From Vibrio sp. FE10 (GTDB lineage Bacteria; Pseudomonadota; Gammaproteobacteria; Enterobacterales; Vibrionaceae), in NCBI RefSeq assembly GCF_030297155.1, contig NZ_AP028067.1, forward strand, positions 2,418,001-2,482,000: a stretch of 64,000 nt of DNA, read 5' to 3'. Below, one piece after another: positions 18,031 to 27,456 of this stretch (its first letter is position 1; every line of letters starts with the position of its first letter). The notes under the pieces were generated by a model. That model worked only from the letters and a program-made list of their open reading frames with translations, was not told the origin of the DNA and ran no database searches. The translations under genes were made by a program, and so were the position numbers.

Positions 18031-18155
18031 AATACGTTCTTCTATTTTTTAATCTGAAGCCAATCTACCCTCCCATAAGTGAAAGTTATGTTATTGACAT
18101 ATTTTTCACGCTCACTCAGGATAATGTTACTGTCTATTTCTGTATGAGAATCAAA

Positions 18156-18833
18156 ATGAAACGAGTTCTATTAGTCGAAGATAACCGTGAAATTGCAGGT
18201 GTCTTGTTTGATTATTTTGAGTGTATTGGCATGGAACTCGATTACGCGGACAACGGTGAACTTGGCCTACAACTCGCGTTGGAAAACTCATTTGATATCA
18301 TCATATTGGATCTGATGTTGCCAAGAATGGACGGCCTCACGGTTTGTAATAAACTGCGAGACCAAGGCAACGCGACACCCATCTTGATGTTGACCGCCTT
18401 AGATAGCCGCGAAGATATGCTAAAAGGCTTTGAACATGGTGCCGATGATTACCTCACCAAGCCTTTCGATTTGGATATTCTAGAAGCGAGAATGAACGCG
18501 CTGGTTCGTCGTTACCGTGGAAAAGTGGCCTCTTCTAAGCTTCAGTTCGGTGAACTCACCATCGACCAAAAAACCCGTAAAGCTTACCGACAAGATAAGC
18601 TTCTTGCGCTAAACCCAACCACTTACACCATACTTGAGATGCTTTGCCAAAACGCACCTGAAGTAGTGACTCGCGAAGATATCTCATACAAGCTCTGGGA
18701 AGAAGACGAGCCCAATAACGATGTATTACGCAGTCACATCTATCAATTACGTAATCAACTGGACAAGCCTTTCGACACCCAAATGCTGATTACTGTGCCT
18801 AAAGTAGGATTCCGTTTGGAGTCATCGAATTGA
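18156..18833 (+). CDS. OmpR-family response regulator
   Basis: A 225-residue response regulator. The receiver starts MKRVLLVEDN and has the phosphorylation site Asp52 in ILDLMLPRMDG and the conserved Lys in LTKPFD. The C-terminal winged helix (about residues 130-222) includes the recognition segment DVLRSHIYQLRNQLDKP. I chose the ATG at 18156, with GAGA before it; an in-frame ATG at 18144 would add four residues. It overlaps the kinase gene by 4 bases. The general layout recalls the polymyxin/envelope regulators of vibrios (VprA/CarR type). It probably controls the divergent glycosyltransferase operon. Confidence 0.9.
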   Translation: MKRVLLVEDNREIAGVLFDYFECIGMELDYADNGELGLQLALENSFDIIILDLMLPRMDGLTVCNKLRDQGNATPILMLTALDSREDMLKGFEHGADDYLTKPFDLDILEARMNALVRRYRGKVASSKLQFGELTIDQKTRKAYRQDKLLALNPTTYTILEMLCQNAPEVVTREDISYKLWEEDEPNNDVLRSHIYQLRNQLDKPFDTQMLITVPKVGFRLESSN

Positions 18834-20128
18834 TCTTAAACGTTCTGACAAGCACTAAAACTCTAACTGGCCGCTTAGCGGTTTTCTTTGGGTTAATGGC
18901 CGTGATTGTATCTGCATTCGTCTATGTTGTTTTTGTCGCCGCACTGTACTTGTCAGAAGATCGAGTTGGTGAAAGGCGTATCCTGATCGACCGCAACTAT
19001 GCGGTTGGCTTATTCCAAGCCGGTGAGAGTGGCGAGTTAAGAATTGATGACCTGACCATTGCCTACAACGATATTTCATTCTTACCTCCCGAATACTTGA
19101 AGTACATTGAAGGCAAAGAGAGCTTTGTTGGTGAGGTCGGAGAAGAACCAGACTCACGCATGGTGTATGTCGGTGAGTATTCTGATGAAGGTGAAACCCA
19201 TCCGATAATCCTGCTTTCCGAGATAGATCGTGTCGAGTTTGATATTTACGAATTAGTGTATGCGACCACCTTTGTACTGACCCTCCTTTCAATTCTGATT
19301 TTTAGCTTTGGTGCTCTGCTTTATCGATTATCAAAGCGGTTGATTGAGCCGTTCAATTCCCTGTCTGAACAACTGGAATCCAATAAGCTCAATCTCAACG
19401 AAGAGTTTGGTGTGAGTGACGATGCGGCGGTGGAATTTCGCCAACTGACCGATCAACTCAATCAATATCGTCGAGAAATCAATTCCCTACTCAAGCGAGA
19501 ACAAGCCTTTGCACGCTATTCAAGCCATGAACTGAGAACACCGCTGACTGTTGCTCGCGGAGCGAATAAGCTACTCCTTCGCAGTGAAACAACTGAATTT
19601 CAATCTCGCCAGGTTGAGCGTATCGATGACGCCATTGTTCAGATGTCTGAAATGGTCGATGCCCTACTTGGCCTCGTTCGTTATGAAAGAAACAGTGACG
19701 ATGCACCGCTTCGCTTATTTAGTCAGCAAGAGCTAGAGACAATCGTTTCGAAAAACTCGTTACAAGCAGACGAGAAGGAAGTCGAGATAACCTTACAAGT
19801 TCAATCAGAACCCACCATTCAAGCCACCAGCGCGATCATGAACATGCTGGTCGGCAACTTGTTGAGAAATGCGATTGCAGCAACCAATAGTGGCACAGTA
19901 ACCATCACCCTCTCCCAAGACAATCTTGTGATTGAGGACCAAGGCGAAGGCCTTCAGGAACAATACAATCCAAATGGTCATGGGCTAGGCTTGTTGATTG
20001 TCGATGACTTGTGTCAGCGCTTCCATTGGGACTTTGAATTATTCAATCGCAGCTGTGGTGGGTGCACCGCGAAAATCGCCTTTCAAACCGATTTATCCCT
20101 GTCCATATCAAAGCAGACAAACTCGTAG
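18830..20128 (+). CDS. Sensor histidine kinase, TTG start
   Basis: A 432-residue membrane kinase. Two membrane helices (about residues 17-40 and 145-167) enclose a periplasmic sensor region of about 105 residues that is rich in acidic residues (EDRVGE, GEVGEEPDS, GEYSDEGE). The dimerisation domain holds the phospho-accepting His233 in YSSHELRTP; the ATPase part has NLLRNAI, EDQGEG and NGHGLGLLIV. The TTG start forms TTGA with the stop of the regulator gene, which indicates coupled translation. An acidic sensor surface could bind divalent cations or cationic peptides, as in PhoQ; this is inference. Confidence 0.88.
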   Translation: MILNVLTSTKTLTGRLAVFFGLMAVIVSAFVYVVFVAALYLSEDRVGERRILIDRNYAVGLFQAGESGELRIDDLTIAYNDISFLPPEYLKYIEGKESFVGEVGEEPDSRMVYVGEYSDEGETHPIILLSEIDRVEFDIYELVYATTFVLTLLSILIFSFGALLYRLSKRLIEPFNSLSEQLESNKLNLNEEFGVSDDAAVEFRQLTDQLNQYRREINSLLKREQAFARYSSHELRTPLTVARGANKLLLRSETTEFQSRQVERIDDAIVQMSEMVDALLGLVRYERNSDDAPLRLFSQQELETIVSKNSLQADEKEVEITLQVQSEPTIQATSAIMNMLVGNLLRNAIAATNSGTVTITLSQDNLVIEDQGEGLQEQYNPNGHGLGLLIVDDLCQRFHWDFELFNRSCGGCTAKIAFQTDLSLSISKQTNS

Positions 20129-20216
20129 TACTAAGCTCAATATCCACCGAAAACTTGATTTAGTTGGTTTACAGCGCTCGCTAGCTACTAGATACTCATT
20201 GGTCCTATTTGATTTA

Positions 20217-20247
20217 AAAATGCTGGCTCTTAGTCAGCATTTTGTCT
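20217..20247. terminator. Terminator after the two-component system
   Basis: AAAATGCTG (20217-20225) pairs with CAGCATTTT (20235-20243) around a 9-base loop, followed by GTCT. It ends only about 10 bases before the next start codon. Confidence 0.65.
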
Positions 20248-20254
20248 AAGTGCG

Positions 20255-21184
20255 ATGAAACTAAATAATAGCCCTGTAACTCAACATCAATACAACGACC
20301 ACACCTTTTTCTTAAAGCGTGACGACCAGCTTCACTCCCACTTTTGCGGCAACAAAGCCCGAAAATTCATGAAGCTGTTGGAAGACGAGCACCCAGAAAC
20401 CACCACCTTGATCAGCTATGGTTCTGCTCAGGCTAACTCTCTGTTCTCACTCTCTGCACTCGCAAAGATTAAAGGCTGGACGCTAGAGTTTTACGTCGAC
20501 CACCTTCCTCAATGGCTACAAGAACGGCCTATCGGTAATTACCGTGGTGCGATTGACCTTGGGGCTAAGGTTATTTCAACTAAAGAGATGGGCTCGGAAC
20601 TTCATCCACAAGAGTATATTGAGCAAGTAAGACAACCAGACTCCCACTGTATTGTTTTGCCAGAAGGCGGCCGCTCTCAGCTTTCTGAGTATGGTGTTAA
20701 ACAACTGGCGATGGAGATACTGAGTTGGACGCGCTTCGAAAACCAACACGATTTTGTGGTTGCACTGCCCGCTGGTACAGGTAGCACAGCGCTGTATCTT
20801 CATAAGCATTTAAAGTTGCACAACATCCCTGTATTAACCTGCGCTTGTGTCGGCGGCGTTGATTACCTAACACAACAATTTAATGAGCTTGGTGAATCCG
20901 ATCACCCACAGATATTACCGCTCAAAGCTAAGCATCACTTTGGTAAGTTGTATCAGCAGGATTATCAGACTTGGTTGGATTTACAAGAGCAAACCGACAT
21001 TGAGTTCGATCTGCTTTATGATCCATTGATGTGGCAATGCTTGGAACAGTGGCAAGAAGACAACCCAACCAAAACCATTATCTATATCCATCAAGGTGGC
21101 ATCTTAGGCAACGAATCGATGTTGCCACGCTATCAGCGTAAATATCCAGATATGTTCAGCAGCACGACCAACGCTTCCTGGTAA
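20255..21184 (+). CDS. PLP-dependent ACC deaminase / D-cysteine desulfhydrase family protein
   Basis: A 309-residue protein of the tryptophan-synthase-beta-like PLP fold. The N-terminal LKRDDQLHSHFCGNKARKF contains the PLP lysine of the ACC deaminase/D-cysteine desulfhydrase family (NKARK), followed by ISYGSAQANSLFSLSALA, the phosphate/substrate loop, and LPAGTGSTALYL. Members either open aminocyclopropane carboxylate or release sulfide from D-cysteine. Vibrios are more likely to use D-cysteine, but I cannot decide from the sequence. It stands alone between a terminator and the dienelactone hydrolase gene. Confidence 0.82.
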   Translation: MKLNNSPVTQHQYNDHTFFLKRDDQLHSHFCGNKARKFMKLLEDEHPETTTLISYGSAQANSLFSLSALAKIKGWTLEFYVDHLPQWLQERPIGNYRGAIDLGAKVISTKEMGSELHPQEYIEQVRQPDSHCIVLPEGGRSQLSEYGVKQLAMEILSWTRFENQHDFVVALPAGTGSTALYLHKHLKLHNIPVLTCACVGGVDYLTQQFNELGESDHPQILPLKAKHHFGKLYQQDYQTWLDLQEQTDIEFDLLYDPLMWQCLEQWQEDNPTKTIIYIHQGGILGNESMLPRYQRKYPDMFSSTTNASW

Positions 21185-21403
21185 TTGTTCTTCTTACTTC
21201 TAACTCAAGCGATTTAAATTTTCGTGTTCTCAAAACAACGCCAAACAGCCATCACACTTCATAAATGATGGTTGTTTAACGTATTTCACCTTCATTTTCC
21301 CTCCCTACTCTTACATTTCAAATTAGAGACGGAAATCTGGCGAGAATCATCGCGTTATCTATACTTTCGATTGGAACGTCACTGTCATCGAAAAGAATAA
21401 TGC

Positions 21404-22141
21404 ATGCGAATACTCACTACGCTAGGCTTGTTTTCAGTTTTACTGCCCTTCTCTGCAATTTCGGGAGAAAACGTCACTTATCAAGTCGACGGTATGGACT
21501 ACGAAGGTTATTGGAGTGAAGCCAGTGATCAAGCGCCTTTGGTGTTGTTAGTACATGATTGGGACGGCTTAACCGATTACGAAAAGAAACGTTCTGAGAT
21601 GCTCAACGAACTGGGTTACAACGTGTTCGCCATCGACCTATTTGGTAAAGGCATTCGCCCGACCGAAGTGAAAGATAAAAAGCAACACACGGGCGAACTC
21701 TATAAAGACAGAGAAAAAATGCGCGCGCTACTTAATGCAGGAGCAATGGAAGCCAAACGACTTGGCGGTAACTTAGATAACAACGTGATGATGGGCTATT
21801 GTTTTGGCGGCGCTGCTGTTTTAGAAGCCGCGCGTGCGGGCATCCCTTCGAAAGCTTATGTCACTTTCCATGGTGGTTTATCAACACCGAAAGGCCAAGA
21901 CTACTCTCAGACCAAAGCGCCTGTCGTCGTGTTCCATGGCACAGCAGATTCGATGATTTCAATGCTAGATTTTGGCAACCTCGCCGCTGAACTTGAAACG
22001 ACCAAGGTTCCACATGAAATGATCACCTACAGTGGCGCTCCACATGCGTTTACCGTGTTTGGCTCCAATAATTACCAAAATGAAGCCGACCAAAAATCCT
22101 GGGATCGCTTTACTCATGTGTTAGAAAACACCACCCGATAA
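21404..22141 (+). CDS. Exported dienelactone hydrolase family protein
   Basis: A 245-residue alpha/beta hydrolase with an N-terminal signal peptide (about 20 residues, ending near SAISG). The catalytic triad of the dienelactone hydrolase family is visible: nucleophile Cys near residue 133 in GYCFGG, Asp in HGTADS and His in APHAFTV. The oxyanion region is VLLVHDWDGL. Classic members act on dienelactone in the cytoplasm; the exported version points to an ester substrate in the periplasm. There are no neighbours that hint at it. Confidence 0.87.
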   Translation: MRILTTLGLFSVLLPFSAISGENVTYQVDGMDYEGYWSEASDQAPLVLLVHDWDGLTDYEKKRSEMLNELGYNVFAIDLFGKGIRPTEVKDKKQHTGELYKDREKMRALLNAGAMEAKRLGGNLDNNVMMGYCFGGAAVLEAARAGIPSKAYVTFHGGLSTPKGQDYSQTKAPVVVFHGTADSMISMLDFGNLAAELETTKVPHEMITYSGAPHAFTVFGSNNYQNEADQKSWDRFTHVLENTTR

Positions 22142-22159
22142 GCAGCAACACTCAAACCA

Positions 22160-22195
22160 AATTAGCCCATGCTTAATGGTAAACATGGGCTAATT
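22160..22195. terminator. Hairpin between convergent dienelactone hydrolase and dadA genes
   Basis: AATTAGCCCATG (22160-22171) pairs exactly with CATGGGCTAATT (22184-22195) around a 12-base loop. T tails are short; probably a bidirectional terminator. Confidence 0.6.
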
Positions 22196-22219
22196 CGTAC
22201 GACCAAGTATTTTGATGAA

Positions 22220-23473
22220 CTACAAGTAGCGTTGAATACTCAAGTCATCGGTTTTGATATCACTAGCCGAACCGCTGACCACACTTGCCAAGATCTTTCC
22301 TGAGCCGCACGCCATCGTCCAGCCCAAGGTTCCGTGTCCCGTATTAGTAAACAGATTCTTGATGGGCGTCTTGCCGATAATAGGCGTGCCATCTGGCGTC
22401 ATTGGTCTTAGTCCTGTCCAATACTCTGCCTTAGAAAAATCCCCTGCTTGTGGGAAAAGATCTTTTATCACCATATCAATCGTGGCTTTACGTTTTTCAG
22501 GAATGAGGTAATCAAAACCAGCAAGCTCTGCCGTCCCTGCAATACGAATTCGATCATCGAAACGAGTCATCGCCACCTTATAGGTTTCATCCATTACGGT
22601 GGAGGTCGGTGATTTATCAGCATTCACGATAGGCAATGTCAACGAATACCCTTTGACTGGATAGACAGGAATAGACAGGTCGACTTGCTTCAGCAGATCA
22701 CGAGAATAACTGCCCGAAGCTACCACATAAGCGTCTGCTTTGAATTCACCTTGGGTTGTGGTGATACTCTCAATGGTTTGATTCTGATGATTGAGCTTGA
22801 CCACTTCAGTATCAAACACGAACCTAACACCGAGCTGTTTGGCTTTTTCAGTCAAGGTTAAACAGAACTGATAACAATCACCGGTTTCATCGTGTGGTAA
22901 ATACAGGCCACCCACCAGCTTGTCTTTAACGTCAGCTAAACCCGGTTCCACCGACAGACACTGCTCAACACCAAATAACGAGTGCTCGATTCCACTCTCT
23001 TTAAGCAGCTTCATGTCCTGCTGAACAGCGCCCAGTTGCTTCTCGCTTCGAAACACTTGCAGCGTCCCTTTCTGCCTGCCCTCATAAGCCAGTTCCTCAC
23101 TGGTTCTCAGGTGGGTCAGACAATCACGACTGTAATTTGCCACTCTCAGCATACGAGATTTATTCTGTGCGTATTTGGCTTCATTGCAATTGGCGAGCAT
23201 CTTAGTAGCCCAAGAAACCAATTCAGGGGAAAGTGACGGTTTCACTTTTAATGGCGCATGCTCTTGGGTGAGCCACTTCATCGCTTTTAAAGGGATTCCG
23301 GGGGCAGCCCATGGAGAGGAGTAGCCGTAAGAGATTTGGCCAGCATTCGCAAAACTGGTTTCCTTACCACTGCTATCTTGACGATCGATAACCGTCACCG
23401 AGTGACCCTCTTTCGCCAAATACCATGCGCTGGTCAACCCAATAACACCACTGCCAATAACGATAACTTCCAT
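22220..23473 (-). CDS. dadA: D-amino acid dehydrogenase
   Basis: A 417-residue FAD enzyme of the DadA family. The Rossmann dinucleotide motif GSGVIGLTSAWYLAKEG lies at the very start, and the C-terminal part has the FAD-contacting YWTGLRPMTPDGTPIIG and NTGHGTLGWTMACGSG. DadA oxidises D-alanine and other D-amino acids to keto acids at the inner membrane and passes electrons to quinones. No alanine racemase gene (dadX) follows. A LysR gene on the same strand lies 130 bases upstream. The length fits the family. Confidence 0.93.
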   Translation of the reverse strand: MEVIVIGSGVIGLTSAWYLAKEGHSVTVIDRQDSSGKETSFANAGQISYGYSSPWAAPGIPLKAMKWLTQEHAPLKVKPSLSPELVSWATKMLANCNEAKYAQNKSRMLRVANYSRDCLTHLRTSEELAYEGRQKGTLQVFRSEKQLGAVQQDMKLLKESGIEHSLFGVEQCLSVEPGLADVKDKLVGGLYLPHDETGDCYQFCLTLTEKAKQLGVRFVFDTEVVKLNHQNQTIESITTTQGEFKADAYVVASGSYSRDLLKQVDLSIPVYPVKGYSLTLPIVNADKSPTSTVMDETYKVAMTRFDDRIRIAGTAELAGFDYLIPEKRKATIDMVIKDLFPQAGDFSKAEYWTGLRPMTPDGTPIIGKTPIKNLFTNTGHGTLGWTMACGSGKILASVVSGSASDIKTDDLSIQRYL

Positions 23474-23602
23474 TGCATCCGCCTTTTATGTCACGCAACA
23501 TTCTTGTAACTTTCGGACACTTTATTGGGCGGGCATTGACTTAACAATACAGTTAGCGTTGATAAAAAGTCATCACATCATGATTCAAAGAAATACTTGG
23601 GA

Positions 23603-24535
23603 TTACAAAACGATAGCGTGGGCGTCGCTACGTAAAAAAGACGTGTTCTCTATTAAGAAATCAAGGAAGGTTTCAGCCTGAATACTTAGCTCTCTCCCTT
23701 TCAAAGATTGCACCTTAACGGTCGCTTTAGATAATACCTCGATTTCCGTTGGCACGACTTCTATTCGGCCTGATTCTATCTCTTCAAGAACCGTCAGCTT
23801 AGGCATAAAAGTGACGCCAAGCCCCGCGACGACAAAATTAGTCAGTGCAGTAACCGAGTTGGTTTGTAATTTAGGTTGGAGATTAAAATGCGACATTTGC
23901 TCGGCGTGTTTCACTAGTCGTCCCATGCCAGTCGAAGTGTCTATTAAAGCCAGCGACACATCTTTGATTTCTTGCAGCGTCACAGGTGTCGCTTTCATTG
24001 TTAGAAAGTGCCCTTTTGGAGCGATAAGTTCTAATGGGTGACTGCGTTCCACATGCGTTCGTAGTTTTGGATGCGGTGCTGCTGCGTAAGTAATGGCAAA
24101 ATCGATCTGCTGATCTTCAAGCATCTTAACGGCATCAAGAGCACCGGCTATTTCTATCGACAAGTTGATGTCTGGATAACGGGTCATAAAGGTCTGCATC
24201 GGCTCAGACACTAGATTAGTGATAAACCCTTCACCTATCGCAATACTGACACTACCACCGGTCAGATTTTTAAGCTTGGTCAATTGAGTTAATACTGCAG
24301 CCTCACCTCTTATAATGGTGCGATAGTGATTCAACAACTCGTTTCCCGCTTCCGTTAAATAGGACTGACGGTTATTGCGCTCCCACACCTTCATCTCAAC
24401 CTGATCTTCAAGTTGGGACAGCATGCGACTCACAGCTGCAGGATCAACATTCAACATCTTCGACGCTTTACGTAACGACCCGTATTTCGATAAAGCATTT
24501 AGGTATTCCAGCGCGCGGATATTAAAGTGATGCAT
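23603..24535 (-). CDS. LysR-family transcriptional regulator
   Basis: A 310-residue regulator with the N-terminal HTH (ALEYLNALSKYGSLRKASKM, VDPAAVSRMLSQLEDQ) and the effector-binding domain. It lies upstream of dadA in the same direction rather than divergent. It may therefore be read together with dadA or regulate it from the 130-base gap. The target and effector are not visible. A terminator-like hairpin lies further upstream at 24706. Confidence 0.85.
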   Translation of the reverse strand: MHHFNIRALEYLNALSKYGSLRKASKMLNVDPAAVSRMLSQLEDQVEMKVWERNNRQSYLTEAGNELLNHYRTIIRGEAAVLTQLTKLKNLTGGSVSIAIGEGFITNLVSEPMQTFMTRYPDINLSIEIAGALDAVKMLEDQQIDFAITYAAAPHPKLRTHVERSHPLELIAPKGHFLTMKATPVTLQEIKDVSLALIDTSTGMGRLVKHAEQMSHFNLQPKLQTNSVTALTNFVVAGLGVTFMPKLTVLEEIESGRIEVVPTEIEVLSKATVKVQSLKGRELSIQAETFLDFLIENTSFLRSDAHAIVL

Positions 24536-24705
24536 TCAACTTCCTTGTGATTCAAATTACACGAATAACAAGCGTCTCATAAATTCGGCATTAACCTATA
24601 TTCCAATTTGATGAGATAGGGTTTGCGCTCATCAACTTGTGCACCGAGTCACTTCAAGACTATGGTTACTCAGCTATTCAGTATGTTTTGTCTGTTCCAA
24701 ATAAG

Positions 24706-24737
24706 ACAAAGGCGACAACTTTCGTTATCGCCTTTGT
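24706..24737 (-). terminator. Terminator after the TRAP/HAD operon
   Basis: ACAAAGGCGA (24706-24715) pairs with TCGCCTTTGT (24728-24737). Read on the minus strand it follows the HAD gene and runs into TCTTATTTGG. Confidence 0.75.
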
Positions 24738-24769
24738 TCTGCTGATTGCTGACTAAATATGAATAACGA

Positions 24770-25555
24770 CTATTTCAACGCCAATAATTTATCTGTGAAC
24801 TCAGCGAAACCATATCCGCCGGGCTTCTTCATAACAACAACCGGATGATGCGATAACTTCGTCCAATAGTGCTCAATGTTCGCTACACCAACACTGAAAG
24901 GTAGGGCTTCAAACATAAACTGATCATTCATAGAATCGCCAACATAACAGGCATGTTGGAGTATCTCTTGATCAGACAACCCTTTCTCTTTCAAGAATGC
25001 CGTTGAAGTAGCTCTTTTCGAGTGCTCACCATACCAAGCATTAATGTGAATAGAGCTTGCTGTGGCATGTGCGCCTAACGCGTGAATTTTAGAAACGATT
25101 TCTTCAATAATGGCATCGTCGACTCGAGGACGGTTCTGGCCAATATCAATCGCAACCTCACACAAGCGATAAGACTGATCCAACGTTAAAGACAGCTCTG
25201 GGTAATCGCTCAAAATAGCTAATACTTGTTCTTTAAGTTGACTCTGATTGGCACTAATTTCTGGCAAAGGGATATCAGAACGCAATGTCAGATAACCATT
25301 TTTCTTTTCCATAATAAACGCACCATTCTCACCGAGAACCGCATCCACAGGCCATAGTTGCGCAATATGATCACACCAACCAGCGCAGGCACCCGTTACA
25401 GCCACAACCTTTTTTCCCGCATCTCTTAGCGCTTTCAAGGCCACCAATGTTTCTGGTGGCAACTGTCCTTGCCAAGTTAAGGTATCGTCGACATCCGTCA
25501 GTACCCAATCAATGCTTTTCCAATTTTGGTCTAAATCATTCGTTACCGAATTCAT
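24770..25555 (-). CDS. HAD-superfamily (Cof-like) phosphatase
   Basis: A 261-residue cytoplasmic phosphatase. Motif I is LTDVDDTLTWQG (catalytic Asp pair, about residues 21-26), motif II is AVTGACAGW, and motif IV is YVGDSMNDQFMFEA, typical for class IIB HAD enzymes with a cap domain between motifs II and III. These remove phosphate from sugar phosphates or similar compounds. It is the last gene of the TRAP operon, so it likely acts on the imported compound or on a product of the divergent phosphodiesterase, for example glycerol phosphate or a phosphorylated polyol. This is inference. Confidence 0.83.
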   Translation of the reverse strand: MNSVTNDLDQNWKSIDWVLTDVDDTLTWQGQLPPETLVALKALRDAGKKVVAVTGACAGWCDHIAQLWPVDAVLGENGAFIMEKKNGYLTLRSDIPLPEISANQSQLKEQVLAILSDYPELSLTLDQSYRLCEVAIDIGQNRPRVDDAIIEEIVSKIHALGAHATASSIHINAWYGEHSKRATSTAFLKEKGLSDQEILQHACYVGDSMNDQFMFEALPFSVGVANIEHYWTKLSHHPVVVMKKPGGYGFAEFTDKLLALK

Positions 25556-25590
25556 TTCTACACCCTCAAATATAAACTAACTTATTAGTG

Positions 25591-26874
25591 TTAAAGTAAA
25601 TTCGGTAAAAACATCACTAAACTTTCAGAGAAAGTCAGCAACATCAACACCGACAATAAAGCGAGTAGCAAAGGCACTACTTCTTTTACAAAGTCGACCA
25701 TACGAACCTTCAAGATGGAACATACAGTAAACATCATCGAACCGAACGGTGGCGTCACACCACCAATCATAATATTGACGATTACGATAATGCCGAAGTG
25801 AACTGGGTTAACGCCTAGGTTAAGCACAGCAGGCAGCAGTAATGGCGTGAGTATGATCATCGCGGCCCCGCCTTCGATGAACATACCGACCACTAACAGC
25901 AAGACGTTAATCAACAACAGCAAGACTAACTTGTTGTCGGTAAGCTCGATCAAAGCAGACGCAACATTGTGTGGGATCTGCTCAAGCGTCATGTAGTAAC
26001 CGAAGACCATCGCTCCGATAATAATAAACATCACACTACTCGTACCTTGCACCGTTTCGCGCATGATAAGCGGGATATGTCGTAAGCCGAGCTGACGATA
26101 AACAAAAACCCCAATAATCGCGCAAAGCAATACGGCAATAGCACCCGCTTCGGTAGGCGTAAACAGACCAAAACGCATACCCAAAATAATGCCAAAGGGA
26201 ATCAGCAAAGCGGGAATCGCTTTTAGAAAGTAATGAAAACGCTCTTTGGCAGACGCAGGCTCAGAACGAGAAGGCTTGTAACGACGCTTGCGAGCGATGA
26301 AAGCAATAGTCACCATCAGCGACAACGCCATCAAAAATGCAGGTACATAGCCAGCAATAAACATCTGATGAACGGAGACATTCGCTAGCAGGGCAAAGAT
26401 GATTAAGTTAATACCCGGAGGAATAACTGGGCTGATACTTGATGATGCCGCTGTTACAGCCGCCGTGAATGGCAGATCATAGCCACGCTTGGTCATTTCA
26501 GGTGCAAGAATCTTCGATTGCATTGCAGCATCCGCATTCGCAGAGCCTGAAATACCGCCCATTAACGTACTCAGCGCCACATTAACCTGCGCCAGGCCAC
26601 CCGTTTTATGACCAATCATTGAGTCTGCAAACGCCAACAAGCTTTTACTGATCCCCGCATAATTCATCACCGAACCAACCATGATAAAAAAGGGAATAGC
26701 CAACAATGGAAATGACTCTGTTGAGCTAATAAAGCGCTGCATTACCAAGCTGACGGGAATCGAGTCATTAATAAAGAGAAAATACACCATTGCCGATGCG
26801 ATCAATGAAAACGCAATGGGTATATTCAATAGAAACAGAACAAAAAGAATAAGGATTGGAAGATAGCTTTCCAT
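25591..26874 (-). CDS. dctM: TRAP transporter large permease (DctM family)
   Basis: A 427-residue protein with about 12 membrane helices. Family marks are LSTLMGGISGSANADAAMQS and VTAASSSISPVIPPG in the first half, and the conserved repeat IGGVTPPFGSMMF near the end. It forms the sodium-driven translocation channel for an organic anion. It lies 9 bases downstream of the small permease gene and 35 bases upstream of the HAD gene, so the whole set is one operon. The DctM label states the family, not the ligand. Confidence 0.93.
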   Translation of the reverse strand: MESYLPILILFVLFLLNIPIAFSLIASAMVYFLFINDSIPVSLVMQRFISSTESFPLLAIPFFIMVGSVMNYAGISKSLLAFADSMIGHKTGGLAQVNVALSTLMGGISGSANADAAMQSKILAPEMTKRGYDLPFTAAVTAASSSISPVIPPGINLIIFALLANVSVHQMFIAGYVPAFLMALSLMVTIAFIARKRRYKPSRSEPASAKERFHYFLKAIPALLIPFGIILGMRFGLFTPTEAGAIAVLLCAIIGVFVYRQLGLRHIPLIMRETVQGTSSVMFIIIGAMVFGYYMTLEQIPHNVASALIELTDNKLVLLLLINVLLLVVGMFIEGGAAMIILTPLLLPAVLNLGVNPVHFGIIVIVNIMIGGVTPPFGSMMFTVCSILKVRMVDFVKEVVPLLLALLSVLMLLTFSESLVMFLPNLL

Positions 26875-26883
26875 TAATCGTAC

Positions 26884-27348
26884 CTACTTAAAAGAGCGCT
26901 TTAAAGAAGCGATATCGCTGACGATGAATCGAACCGTATGGATTGCCATCAATGAAAAACAAAGTAACAGCACACCATTGATAGCAAAATATGACATGCC
27001 CATCACTGGCGTTACCTTGTTGGATAACATCAGGTATTGATAACTCAGAACAGCCATCAAGATGTTCAGAGCCAGTAGGAAGAAGGAAACACATAACCTA
27101 AATGGGATTTTTGCTTTTTCTGGCAGCATGGCGACCACCACATCAACACCCATGTGTAGTTTGTGTTTATAGCAAGAACTAATGCCTAAATAGACAGCCC
27201 ATATGAAGCAAATAACCGAGAGTTCTTCGCTCCAAGGGACAACAAATCCAAACCCATAACGCAAAACAACGTTAATAATGACCACTAAAACGGTAATCGA
27301 AATAGCAATAGAGGCGAGGATTTCTTCAATATTTTTCAATAAAAACAA
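26884..27348 (-). CDS. dctQ: TRAP transporter small permease (DctQ family)
   Basis: A 154-residue protein with four membrane helices. It contains the typical WSEELSVICFIWAVYLG segment and the LHMGVDVVVAMLP stretch. It pairs with the DctM-type subunit in the inner membrane. The gap of 108 bases to the binding-protein gene upstream contains a hairpin that may lower permease expression relative to the binding protein. Confidence 0.9.
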   Translation of the reverse strand: MFLLKNIEEILASIAISITVLVVIINVVLRYGFGFVVPWSEELSVICFIWAVYLGISSCYKHKLHMGVDVVVAMLPEKAKIPFRLCVSFFLLALNILMAVLSYQYLMLSNKVTPVMGMSYFAINGVLLLCFSLMAIHTVRFIVSDIASLKRSFK

Positions 27349-27400
27349 AAGACTTCTCCAATGAAATACCCAACATCACGTCGGTTACTTCAGGAATAAA

Positions 27401-27424
27401 ACGACCTGAAGGAAATCAGGCCGT
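27401..27424 (-). terminator. Intra-operon hairpin between dctP and dctQ
   Basis: Read on the minus strand, ACGGCCTGA and TCAGGTCGT form a 9-bp stem (one G-U pair) with a 6-base loop followed by TTTATTCC. It probably acts as an attenuator or RNA-stabilising end for the dctP message. Confidence 0.6.
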
Positions 27425-27456
27425 CTTCATTAACGAATTAATCTACATTCGCAGAA

